Shown here: piece after piece, positions 31,602 to 39,425 of the stretch
Layout of the letters: every line of letters starts with the position of its first letter
Numbering within the stretch: position 1 is the stretch's first letter
Source of the DNA: Solirubrobacteraceae bacterium
Lineage (GTDB): Bacteria > Actinomycetota > Thermoleophilia > Solirubrobacterales > Solirubrobacteraceae
Reading direction: 5' to 3'
Assembly: GCA_017744415.1 (NCBI GenBank)
Contig: JAGIBJ010000067.1
Span: 1-45,403, forward strand
DNA length: 45,403 bases
Made by a program: the position numbers and the translations under genes
The notes under the pieces: generated by a model
Told to the model about the DNA's origin: nothing
The model's database searches: none
What the model saw: only the letters and a program-made list of their open reading frames with translations

Positions 31602-31667
31602 CACAGGAGCTTCGCACGCGCAGTGTCGCGAGTCGGTACGTTTCACGTCCCCCGGCATTCGCTCCCG

Positions 31668-34600
31668 ATGTCCCAACCAACTCCGGTGAACTCCTTGCGC
31701 CGAACCGCTCTCGTCCCTGTCGTCGCGCTCGCGACGGTGCTGTCGTTCCCGGCTCTGTCGCTGGGTGCCCCCACGTGGTCGAGCCCGTCGGTGCTCTCAC
31801 CCGCTTCCACGGTGCCCCAGACCGCGACGGTCAAGACGGCAGCGGACGGGACCGCCACCGCGATCTGGCGCCAGTACTCGCCGGCGGAGGCCACGTGGAC
31901 GGCTTACCGCACCGCCACCGGCTCCTGGTCGAGCCCGGTGCAGGTGCCGACCGGCACGCTGTCGGTCGCGAACGGCGGCCACGCCGCACTCGCGATCGCC
32001 GATCAGGGCGTCGCGAAGGTGTCGACCCGCAACGCTGATGGCTCCTGGACCGTTCCTGTCGTGGCCGAGCCCGAGGCAACCCCGAGCAACCCCTTCGAGC
32101 AGGCCGCGACCGGCACGGCCGGGATGGCCGCGCTCCCCTCGGGCGACGTGCTGAGCGTCATCGGCCGCAACTGGTGGAGCACCGGTGGCGGGATCAGCAA
32201 GCCGCTCCGCGGCGAGATGCTCACCGGCAGCGTGTCCGGGTCGACGTACACGCCGAGCACGACTTGGGACGACGACGGCCCGAACCCGAGCACCCTTTAC
32301 GCGCCGATCGCCCTCGCCAGCAACAAGTGGGGCGCGACGACGCTCGTCACCGCAGGCAGGGTGCGTGACCGTTCCGACCTCGGCTTCTGGGGTTACTGGC
32401 GAACGATCGACGCCTCCGGCGGTCCGCACACGAACGAGCAGGTCGCGCTGAGCAGCAATGGCAGCGCCGTCGTGTCGTGGAGCGGCCGCAACGCCAACGG
32501 CGAGTCGGCGCAGTTCATCAGCCGGCGCAAGGGCAGCTACGACGTCTGGACGCCGCGCCAGGAGCTCGGCGGCGTCATCGGCATCGACGACCTGGGCCGC
32601 ACCACCGTGGTCACGCCGCTGGCGAGCGGGGCCGGCCTCGAGGTGCGCACGACTGACACCTACGAGAGCGACTTCTCGGCACCGGTGCTGATTCCGGCGA
32701 CCGACGCTTCCAAGCCGAGCCTCTCGATCTCTCCGAAGGGCCGCACCGTCGTCGCCTACGTCGACGGCGACCGCGCCGAGGTCGCGGTGCGCGAACCCAA
32801 CGCCACCGCCTTCACGACGACCGATCTCGGCACGCAGTCGGGTGACGGCCCGGCCGCCTCCGCCACCGACAGCGGCGCCTCCGTCGTCTGGACCACCGGC
32901 GACGGCGACCTCTCCACGGCCACGTTCGCGGGCGTCACCCCCACGCCGTCGCCCGCCCCCACGCCGACGACGCCGGGCCTCCCGAAGGCGCCGTGGTCGG
33001 CACCCACCACGCTCGTCGCGCAGCCCGATCTCTCACGCACGACCGCCGTGAGCACGGCCCAGGACGAGCAGGGCAACGAGGTGGCGGCGTGGTCGACGGC
33101 CACTACCAATAGCTACTACCAGCCGGCGCCGAACTCAGTGAGCGTCGCCAGCCGCCAGGCCGGCGGCACGTGGTCGGCGCCGAAGACGTTCACGCTCCCG
33201 TCGGCGCAGCCGTACTACTACGGCGCCGGCAAGCCCGAGATCAGCATCGCGGCCGACGGCTGGGTCGCCGTCTCATGGCTGATGCAGGCCCGCAACGCCA
33301 CGCCGTCGGCGCAATTCGTCACCCGCACTCCCGCAGGCGAGTGGTCGGCGCCCGAAGACGTCGCCCCGCCGCTCACGAGCACCAACCTCTACGGCACGAG
33401 CGAGGCGCACGTGGGCGTCGGCCCGGGCGGCGAGCTCTTCGCCGGCTGGACCCGCGTGACGCTCGCCAGCACCACCACCGGTGACGCGATCACCACCGAG
33501 CACCGCCTGCGCCACCGCGCAGCCGGCAGCACGACCTGGACCGACGATCCGCTTGCAGACCTCACCGACCGCACCATCGATGCCACGTTCGATGCCAAGG
33601 GCAACGCGTACGCCATGTGGTTCGATCGCCGCGGCCTCAAAGGCCACTTCCGCCCTGCCGGCGGGAGCTGGGGCAAGGAGGAAGTCCTCGATGGCCCGGT
33701 CGACAACCGCCTCGGCGAGGTGAACGACCTCCAATACCTGTTCACGGCCAATGGTTCGGTGGCGGCGCTCTGGACGCGCCGCATCGACGACCAGGTGAAG
33801 CTGCAGGGCGCGCGACGTAGCCCCGACGGGACGTGGGGCGCGATCGCCGGCGGGGGCTACCCGGCGGCGTCGCTCAAGTCCGTCGAGATCGCGCTTGCGA
33901 CCGCGGGTAACCGTGCCTTCATGGCCATGGCGACGACGACCTCGTACGGCGATCCCGAGAAGCTCACCGGAGGGGTGGACGTCTTCACGACCGAGCCCGA
34001 CGGCACCTGGCGAGGTGCTTCGTCGCCGGGCAGCGGCGACAACTCGGTCCCGGGTTCGGGCGATCCCCTCTTCCACGACCTCCACATCGCCGGCAACGCC
34101 AGCGGCGCCGGGATCGTCACGTGGGTCGGGCCGTATGGGCTCGGCGGAGCGACGCGCACGTCGGCTCCGTACACCGGCTGGGCCGAAGGCCTCGGTGGCA
34201 AGATGTTCGACAGCCCGCTCGCCGCGAAGCCGTACGGAGTCTCGCTCTCGCCGAGCGGTCAGGCCGACCTCGTGTACGGCGCCGAGAAGTCGGTGCTGAG
34301 CACGACGGCGCAGATCGACACGGCGACGACACCGACGCCCACCGCGACGTCGACACCCAGCCCGACGGCAACGCCGGGCCCCACACCGACGCCGACCGCG
34401 ACGCCGACCCCGACCGCGACGCCGGCTCCGACTGCCACCCCGGCCCCGACCGCGACGCCAGCGCCGAAGGTCGTCGTCCCGATCCGCCTGTCGCTGATCC
34501 GCTTCGGCGCCTGCCCGAAGGCCGTCACGGTCACCGTCCTCGGTGGTCCGACGGTCAACCTGCCGACCTCCGGCCGCTGCGGCGTGGTCGGTTCGGTGCC

Positions 34601-34703
34601 GCTGCCGGCTGGTGCAACACCGGGCCGACGGGTGATCGTGATCGTCACCGGACCCGGCATCCTGCCCGGCGTCGCGCTGCCGATCACCCGCCCCGCGATC
34701 TAA
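31668..34703 (+). CDS. Large secreted beta-propeller-like surface protein
   Basis: This 1011-residue protein has a signal peptide (LRRTALVPVVALATVLSFPA, cleaved near SLGA-PTW). Two similar halves (about 35-425 and 440-880) contain repeated blades of the type GTATAIWRQ, TWTAYRTATGSWSSP, GNEVAAWSTA, TWSAPKTF, as in secreted propeller or sialidase-like repeat proteins; no catalytic residues are evident. Thr/Pro linkers occur at about 425-440 and 885-935 (TPTPTATPTPTATPAPTATP). The C-terminal domain (about 938-1011) has a Cys pair (GACPKAV and SGRCGVV) that may form a disulfide. No LPxTG sorting motif or membrane anchor is seen. The frame is open upstream but ATG 31668 starts the signal. Confidence 0.78.
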   Translation: MSQPTPVNSLRRTALVPVVALATVLSFPALSLGAPTWSSPSVLSPASTVPQTATVKTAADGTATAIWRQYSPAEATWTAYRTATGSWSSPVQVPTGTLSVANGGHAALAIADQGVAKVSTRNADGSWTVPVVAEPEATPSNPFEQAATGTAGMAALPSGDVLSVIGRNWWSTGGGISKPLRGEMLTGSVSGSTYTPSTTWDDDGPNPSTLYAPIALASNKWGATTLVTAGRVRDRSDLGFWGYWRTIDASGGPHTNEQVALSSNGSAVVSWSGRNANGESAQFISRRKGSYDVWTPRQELGGVIGIDDLGRTTVVTPLASGAGLEVRTTDTYESDFSAPVLIPATDASKPSLSISPKGRTVVAYVDGDRAEVAVREPNATAFTTTDLGTQSGDGPAASATDSGASVVWTTGDGDLSTATFAGVTPTPSPAPTPTTPGLPKAPWSAPTTLVAQPDLSRTTAVSTAQDEQGNEVAAWSTATTNSYYQPAPNSVSVASRQAGGTWSAPKTFTLPSAQPYYYGAGKPEISIAADGWVAVSWLMQARNATPSAQFVTRTPAGEWSAPEDVAPPLTSTNLYGTSEAHVGVGPGGELFAGWTRVTLASTTTGDAITTEHRLRHRAAGSTTWTDDPLADLTDRTIDATFDAKGNAYAMWFDRRGLKGHFRPAGGSWGKEEVLDGPVDNRLGEVNDLQYLFTANGSVAALWTRRIDDQVKLQGARRSPDGTWGAIAGGGYPAASLKSVEIALATAGNRAFMAMATTTSYGDPEKLTGGVDVFTTEPDGTWRGASSPGSGDNSVPGSGDPLFHDLHIAGNASGAGIVTWVGPYGLGGATRTSAPYTGWAEGLGGKMFDSPLAAKPYGVSLSPSGQADLVYGAEKSVLSTTAQIDTATTPTPTATSTPSPTATPGPTPTPTATPTPTATPAPTATPAPTATPAPKVVVPIRLSLIRFGACPKAVTVTVLGGPTVNLPTSGRCGVVGSVPLPAGATPGRRVIVIVTGPGILPGVALPITRPAI

Positions 34704-34713
34704 CACCGGCTCA

Positions 34714-34751
34714 GGAGGAGCGGCGGCACACCCCAAAGCCGCCGCTCCTCC
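34714..34751 (+). terminator. Terminator abutting the ecm promoter
   Basis: GGAGGAGCGGCGGC (34714-34727) pairs perfectly with 34738-34751 around a 10-base loop, 10 bp after the stop of the large secreted protein. It ends 1 bp before the ecm -10 element, so terminator and promoter overlap. Confidence 0.8.
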
Positions 34752-34752
34752 G

Positions 34753-34758
34753 TAAGAT
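34753..34758 (+). promoter_or_regulatory. -10 element of ecm
   Basis: TAAGAT, exactly seven bases before ATG 34766; leaderless pattern. The corresponding -35 region would lie in the loop of the preceding hairpin. Confidence 0.5.
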
Positions 34759-34765
34759 TGCGGGC

Positions 34766-36760
34766 ATGAGCGACACGCCTGCGCACCGCCTGCCTGAGCG
34801 CGACCGTCCGTGGGTGATGCGGACGTACGCGGGGCACTCCAACGCGAAGAAGTCCAACGCGCTGTACCGCAGCAACCTGGCCAAGGGCCAGACGGGCCTC
34901 TCGATCGCCTTCGATCTGCCCACGCAGACGGGCTACGACGCCGATCACGTGCTCGCGCGCGGCGAGGTGGGCAAGGTCGGCGTGTCGATCGGGCACAAGG
35001 GCGACATGCACCAGCTGCTCGACGGCATCCCGCTCGACACGATGAACACGTCGATGACGATCAACGCCACCGCGGCGTGGTTGCTCTCGCTGTACATCAC
35101 GACGGCCGAGGAGTCGGGCGTCGATCAGAAACTGCTCTCGGGCACCACCCAGAACGACATCATCAAGGAGTTCCTGGCGCGCGGCACCTACGCGTTCCCG
35201 CCCGGCCCTTCGATGCGGCTGATCGCCGACATGATCGCCTACACGGTCACCGAGGTGCCGAAGTGGAACCCGATCAACATCTGCAGCTACCACCTGCAGG
35301 AGGCGGGCGCTACGCCGGTCCAGGAGATCGCGTTCGCGATGAGCAACGCCGTCGCCGTCCTCGACGCCGCCCGTGAGCGCGTCCCGGCCGAGCAGATGGG
35401 CAAGGTGTTCTCGCGCATCTCGTTCTTCGTCAACGCCGGCGTGCGGTTCGTCGAGGAGCACGCGAAGCTCCGCGCGATGGGCATCCTCTGGGAGGAGCTC
35501 GGTCGCGAGCGTTACGGCGTCACCGAGGAGAAGTACCTGCGCTTCCGCTACGGCGTGCAGGTGAACTCGCTCGGTCTCACCGAGAGCCAGCCGGAGAACA
35601 ACGTCCAGCGCATCGTGCTCGAGATGCTCGCCGTCACCCTCGGCAAGAACGCCCGCGCCCGCGCCGTGCAGCTGCCGGCCTGGAACGAGGCGCTCGGTCT
35701 CCCTCGCCCGTGGGACCAGCAGTGGGCGCTGCGCATGCAGCAGGTGCTCGCCTTCGAGACCGACCTGCTCGAGTACCCCGACATCTTCGAGGGCTCGGTC
35801 GTGATGGACGGCCTCGTGAACGAGCTCATCGAGGGTGCCCGCCAGGAGATGGCCGTCGTCGCCGAGCACGGCGGCGCCGTCGAGGCCGTGCCCTACATGA
35901 AGGCCGCGCTCGTCGACAGCCATCGCGAGCGCCTGCGCCGCATCGAGGCGGGCGAGCAGACCGTCGTCGGTCTCAACAAGTACGTGGAGAGCGAGCCGAG
36001 CCCGCTTGTCGACGAGGAGGGCGGCATCATGACCGTCGACCCCGCCGTCGAGGCCGAGGTGCAGGCCGCCCTCGCCGAGTGGAAGAGTTCGCGGGACCAA
36101 GCCGCCGTCGATGCCGCGCTCGAGGAGCTGCGCAAGGTCGCCGCCGACCCGAGCCAGAACATCATGCCCGCGTCGATCGCCGCCGCGAAGGCGGGCGTGA
36201 CCACCGGCGAGTGGAGCCAGGCGCTCCGCGATGCCTTCGGTGAGTACCGCGGCCCGACGGGCGTCGGCGAGGCCACGGCCGGCCCCGCCAGCGACGAGAT
36301 CGAAGCCCTGCGCGAGCAGGTCGCCCAGCTCGGCGAGGCGCTCGGCCGCACCCCGAAGATCCTCGTCGGCAAGCCCGGCCTGGATGGTCACAGCAACGGC
36401 TCCGAGCAGATCGCCGTTCGCGCCCGCGACGCCGGCTTCGACGTCGTCTACGAGGGCATCCGCCTCACGCCCGAGCAGATCGTTCGCTCGGCCGTCGACG
36501 AGGGCGTGCACCTCGTCGCGCTCTCGATCCTTTCTGGTTCGCACATGGAGCTGATCCCGAGCGTCGTCGGCCAGCTCCGCGCCGCCGGCGTCGACGTGCC
36601 CGTCGTGGCCGGCGGCATCATCCCCGAGGCCGACCATCAGCCGCTGAAGGATGCGGGCGTGGCCCGCATCTACACGCCCAAGGACTACGACCTCACGCAG
36701 ATCATGCGCGACATGGCCGACGTGATCGCCGACCATGCCGGCGTGAGCCAGACGGCCTGA
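34766..36760 (+). CDS. ecm: Ethylmalonyl-CoA mutase (MeaA-type, B12-dependent)
   Basis: This 664-residue protein converts ethylmalonyl-CoA to methylsuccinyl-CoA. Residues 1-520 form the CoA-binding barrel starting RPWVMRTYAGHSNAKKSNAL and GQTGLSIAFDLPTQTGYDAD, a beginning characteristic of MeaA; NTSMTINATAAWLLSLY, FPPGPSMRLIADMI and NICSYHLQEAGATPVQEIAF follow. A B12 domain (about 530-664) has the cobalamin-binding GKPGLDGHSNGSEQIA (D-x-H-x-x-G) plus SILSGSHMELIP and VVAGGIIPEAD. The single-chain form with fused B12 domain and this N-terminus separates it from two-subunit methylmalonyl-CoA mutases. It acts downstream of ccr; meaB is its likely repair GTPase. Methylmalonyl-CoA mutase is the alternative. 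Confidence 0.9.
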   Translation: MSDTPAHRLPERDRPWVMRTYAGHSNAKKSNALYRSNLAKGQTGLSIAFDLPTQTGYDADHVLARGEVGKVGVSIGHKGDMHQLLDGIPLDTMNTSMTINATAAWLLSLYITTAEESGVDQKLLSGTTQNDIIKEFLARGTYAFPPGPSMRLIADMIAYTVTEVPKWNPINICSYHLQEAGATPVQEIAFAMSNAVAVLDAARERVPAEQMGKVFSRISFFVNAGVRFVEEHAKLRAMGILWEELGRERYGVTEEKYLRFRYGVQVNSLGLTESQPENNVQRIVLEMLAVTLGKNARARAVQLPAWNEALGLPRPWDQQWALRMQQVLAFETDLLEYPDIFEGSVVMDGLVNELIEGARQEMAVVAEHGGAVEAVPYMKAALVDSHRERLRRIEAGEQTVVGLNKYVESEPSPLVDEEGGIMTVDPAVEAEVQAALAEWKSSRDQAAVDAALEELRKVAADPSQNIMPASIAAAKAGVTTGEWSQALRDAFGEYRGPTGVGEATAGPASDEIEALREQVAQLGEALGRTPKILVGKPGLDGHSNGSEQIAVRARDAGFDVVYEGIRLTPEQIVRSAVDEGVHLVALSILSGSHMELIPSVVGQLRAAGVDVPVVAGGIIPEADHQPLKDAGVARIYTPKDYDLTQIMRDMADVIADHAGVSQTA

Positions 36761-37161
36761 GCGCCGTTCTGCGACGCACCCTCCAGCTCGCGGCCGCGAC
36801 CGCGACCGCGCTTCCACCGCTCGCCCTCGTGGCGTGCGGTGGTGGCTCGAGCGGCGTGACGGCCACGACCGCGCAGCAGCAGCTCGTGCTCGTCGCCGAC
36901 CGCGTCGACGCGTGTTACGCGAAGACCGGCGACGTCCGCAAGTGCACCGACGCCGCGGCCCTCGGCGACCTCGGCGAGGCGAAGCTCGGCGCCGGCACGG
37001 GCGTGGTCGACCTCGACGCGACGCAGCCGACGCGCTACCAAGTGACCATGAAGGTCGACGACCGCACGAGCTTCGCGATCCTCGTGCAACCGGTCGGCGC
37101 GCGCAAGCGTGTGTGCTCACCCGAGGGTGCGGGTGGCTGCCCGAAGGGCGGCGCCTGGTGA
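36757..37161 (+). CDS. Lipoprotein with pilin-like domain, apparent CTG start
   Basis: The frame gives a textbook lipoprotein signal, LRRTLQLAAATATALPPLAL followed by VAC-GGGSS (lipobox LVAC), but no ATG, GTG or TTG precedes it. A CTG at 36757 overlaps the ecm stop (CTGA), which would translationally couple the two; a CTG at 36769 is also possible. The first canonical start, GTG 36829, would remove nearly all of the signal. The mature part (about 110 residues) has CYAKTGDVRKC and ends FAILVQPVGARKRVC with CPKGGAW, resembling the C-terminal half of actinobacterial type IV pilins. The stop overlaps the next gene (GTGA). Function unknown. Confidence 0.6.
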   Translation: MSAVLRRTLQLAAATATALPPLALVACGGGSSGVTATTAQQQLVLVADRVDACYAKTGDVRKCTDAAALGDLGEAKLGAGTGVVDLDATQPTRYQVTMKVDDRTSFAILVQPVGARKRVCSPEGAGGCPKGGAW

Positions 37162-37754
37162 CCCGTCGCGGCCTGGCACGGCTCGGCGCGCTCCTTGCTC
37201 CGCTCGCGGCCACGCTCACCGTCGCCGCCTGCGGCAGCGACGCGCCCGTGTGGAAGGGCGACGAAGGCCGCATCGACCCGAAGGCGGCCTCGATCGCGCC
37301 TGCGTCGACGACCGTGCCCGACGAGCCGCCAATGGCCACCAACCCGGCTGATGCCCCGAGCCCGGGCGGCACGAACCCCGACGGCTCGACGTTCGGCACC
37401 ACCGCCGAGCAGCCGAAGACCGACGCCATCAAGCAGGACAACGCGGCGATGCTCGTCCTGCGCACCGCGATGTCGATCATCGAAGGCTGCCACTCGGGGC
37501 GCCCGAGCTACGCCGAGTGCGACGAGCAGCGCGACCTCGGTTCGCGCGACGAGGTCGGCGTGATCTTCAGCGACGGCATCCGCCCGCTCGAGGTGAAGGC
37601 CAGCGGCACGCCGAAGAGCGTGCGCCTCACGACACGTTCCGAGAGCGGCGCGCGGTTCACGGTGGGCCGCAGCCCGAACGGCGACCGCTTCAGCTGCACG
37701 CCTGCTCCCGAGGGCGGCGGCGCGTGCCCCGAATCGGGCACCTGGAGCTGGTGA
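37158..37754 (+). CDS. Lipoprotein, paralogue of its upstream neighbour
   Basis: This 198-residue protein starts at GTG 37158, overlapping the previous stop. The signal (RRGLARLGALLAPLAATLTV-AAC) has lipobox VAAC followed by GSDAP. A low-complexity Pro/Thr/Asp stretch (about residues 30-85) is followed by a domain with CHSGRPSYAEC and ending FTVGRSPNGDRFSC with CPESGTWSW. Both cysteine pairs and the terminal G-x-W match the upstream lipoprotein, so the two are paralogues. The pattern is that of type IV pilin C-termini but without the pilin N-terminal helix. Likely attached to the outer face of the membrane. Confidence 0.75.
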   Translation: MTRRGLARLGALLAPLAATLTVAACGSDAPVWKGDEGRIDPKAASIAPASTTVPDEPPMATNPADAPSPGGTNPDGSTFGTTAEQPKTDAIKQDNAAMLVLRTAMSIIEGCHSGRPSYAECDEQRDLGSRDEVGVIFSDGIRPLEVKASGTPKSVRLTTRSESGARFTVGRSPNGDRFSCTPAPEGGGACPESGTWSW

Positions 37755-37766
37755 GCGCCTCCTCGC

Positions 37767-38507
37767 TCAGGCCTGCGTCGCGGGCCTGACGAGCATCTCG
37801 TTGACCGCCGCGTGGGCCGGTCGGCTCACCATGAAGAGGATCGCGTCGGCGATGTCCTGAGGATCGAGCGTCTGCTCGGTCTCGAGCTCGCGCTTCGCCC
37901 GCTCGCGCGCCTCGTCGTGCGTGATGTGGTCGGTGAGCTCCGTCGCCACGGCTCCAGGCTCGACGAGCCCGACCCGCACGCCCCGGTGCAGCAACTCCTT
38001 GCGCAGCGCATCCGACCAGCCGTTGAGGCCCCATTTCGTCGCGCAGTACGCCGCCGCGCCCGGGCCGGTCTGCCGGCCGGCGACCGACGAGACGTTGACG
38101 ATGTCGCCGCCACCGTCGGTGAGCGCGTCGAGGAACGCGTTCGTCGTGTCGAACACGCCGCGCAGGTTGACGTCGAGCATTTGGTGCCACTCGCGCACGT
38201 GCCCGGCCTCGAACGGCGAGATCAGCATCACGCCGGCGTTGTTGACGAGGATGTCGGCCCGACCGAGCTCCCTCGCAGCCACCGAGGCGCGGTTGAGCCC
38301 CGCCGGATCGGTCACGTCGCATTCGACGGCCAGCGCGATGCCGCCCGCGGCGGCGATCTCCTGCTGGATGGCGGCGATACGGTCGAGGCGACGCGCGAGC
38401 AGCAGCACCTGCGCCCCGTGCGCGGCCAGGGTGCGTGCCGTGGCCTCGCCGATGCCGGAGCTCGCGCCGGTGATGACCGCGACGCGGCCCGTGAGATCGA
38501 GATCCAT
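37767..38507 (-). CDS. Short-chain dehydrogenase/reductase (first of two)
   Basis: This 246-residue classical SDR has the cofactor loop VAVITGASSGIGEATARTLA, LLARRLDRI (Arg after strand 2, favouring NADP), ECDVTDP, NNAGVMLISPFE, NVSSVAGRQTGPGAAAYCAT with the catalytic Ser/Tyr/Lys (S-x12-Y-CATK) and GLVEPGAVATELTDHI. The substrate is unknown; it resembles NADP-dependent oxidoreductases of the YdfG type. ATG 38507 is exactly seven bases after TAGGCT (38520-38515), so leaderless and preferred over GTG 38525. A paralogue follows upstream on the same strand. Confidence 0.88.
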   Translation of the reverse strand: MDLDLTGRVAVITGASSGIGEATARTLAAHGAQVLLLARRLDRIAAIQQEIAAAGGIALAVECDVTDPAGLNRASVAARELGRADILVNNAGVMLISPFEAGHVREWHQMLDVNLRGVFDTTNAFLDALTDGGGDIVNVSSVAGRQTGPGAAAYCATKWGLNGWSDALRKELLHRGVRVGLVEPGAVATELTDHITHDEARERAKRELETEQTLDPQDIADAILFMVSRPAHAAVNEMLVRPATQA

Positions 38508-38514
38508 GCCCGCG

Positions 38515-38520
38515 AGCCTA
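38515..38520 (-). promoter_or_regulatory. -10 element of the first SDR gene
   Basis: TAGGCT on the minus strand, seven bases before ATG 38507. Confidence 0.45.
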
Positions 38521-38554
38521 GCCACGCAGGTGCGCCGGGCTGGGCCAGTGATGC

Positions 38555-39301
38555 TTAGGGCTTCTGCGAGCTCGGCCGGACGAGGATCTCGGCGACCGCC
38601 GCTCGCTTCGGACGGCTAACGATGAAGTAGACGGCGTCGGCGATGTCCGCAGCCTCCAAACGCTCGACGCCGTCGTAGCGCGCGGCGTAGGTGTCGCGCG
38701 TCTCCTGGTGGCCGATGTGGTGGGTGAGCTCAGTGGCGGTGACGCCCGGCTCGACGACGCCGACCCGCACGCCCGTGCCCGCGAGTTCCTTGCGGAGCGC
38801 GTCAGACCATGCGCCGAGGCCGAACTTCGTCGCGTTGTAGACCGAGTTGAGCTCGAACGTGACGCGGCCGCTGAGCGAGGAGATGTTGACGATGTCGCCG
38901 CCGCCCTCCTTGATGGCCGGCAGGAACACGCGCGTCGTCTCGAGCACGCCGGTGAGGTTGACGTCGATCATCTGGCGCCACTCGGCGACGCGGTCGGCCT
39001 CGAACGGCGAGAGCAGCATCACGCCCGCGTTGTTCACGAGCAGATCGACCCTCCCGAGCTCCTCGGCGATGCGCTCGGCGGCAGCGGCGATCGACGGCGG
39101 ATCGGTCACGTCGGCGGCGAGCGGCAGTACCTTCGCGCCGTACTCGGCCAGCTCCAGAGCGAGCGCCTCGATGCGATCGACCCGCCGGGCGAGCAGGGCG
39201 ACGTCGGCGCCCTCCGCCGCGAAGAGCCGGGCCGTCGCGGCGCCGATCCCGCTCGATGCCCCGGTGATGACGGCCACTCGGCCCTGCAGCGATCCACTCA
39301 C
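38555..39301 (-). CDS. Short-chain dehydrogenase/reductase (second of two)
   Basis: This 248-residue SDR is a close paralogue of its neighbour: VAVITGASSGIGAATARLFA, LLARRVDRI, ADVTDPPS, NNAGVMLLSPFEADRV, NISSLSGRVTFELNSVYNAT with Ser/Tyr/Lys, and GVVEPGVTATELTHHIGH. The second half of the pair shares the unusual TATELT-H-I region, so both probably act on related substrates. GTG 39301 is seven bases after TAGATT (39314-39309), which decides the start; the frame is open further upstream. The two genes seem to have separate promoters and to result from tandem duplication. Confidence 0.87.
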   Translation of the reverse strand: MSGSLQGRVAVITGASSGIGAATARLFAAEGADVALLARRVDRIEALALELAEYGAKVLPLAADVTDPPSIAAAAERIAEELGRVDLLVNNAGVMLLSPFEADRVAEWRQMIDVNLTGVLETTRVFLPAIKEGGGDIVNISSLSGRVTFELNSVYNATKFGLGAWSDALRKELAGTGVRVGVVEPGVTATELTHHIGHQETRDTYAARYDGVERLEAADIADAVYFIVSRPKRAAVAEILVRPSSQKP

Positions 39302-39308
39302 GCAGCGC

Positions 39309-39314
39309 AATCTA
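39309..39314 (-). promoter_or_regulatory. -10 element of the second SDR gene
   Basis: TAGATT on the minus strand, seven bases before GTG 39301. Confidence 0.45.
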
Positions 39315-39341
39315 GGCGGTCGGAGCACCTGCCGTGCGATC

Positions 39342-39405
39342 CGCAGGGCGTGAGCGGGACCTAACCGTGGCCAGCACCACGGTTACGTCCCGCTCACGCC
39401 CTGCG
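39342..39405. repeat. 64-bp near-perfect inverted repeat between divergent genes
   Basis: Left arm 39342-39370 and right arm 39377-39405 are 29 bases each, complementary except one C-C mismatch, around the loop CCAGCA. Outer segments are CGCAGGGCGTGAGCGGGAC and its complement; inner ones TAACCGTGG/CCACGGTTA. It sits between the divergent SDR and meaB starts, so an ordinary terminator role is unlikely. It may be a REP/MITE-like element or a protein-binding cruciform. Confidence 0.8.
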
Positions 39406-39425
39406 TTGGTAGCGTCCGGCGCCTG

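Noticed and set aside
31140..31667. Upstream extension of the 1011-aa secreted protein
   Set aside because: It is antisense to the metallo-beta-lactamase-fold gene and would hide the signal peptide that begins just after ATG 31668.
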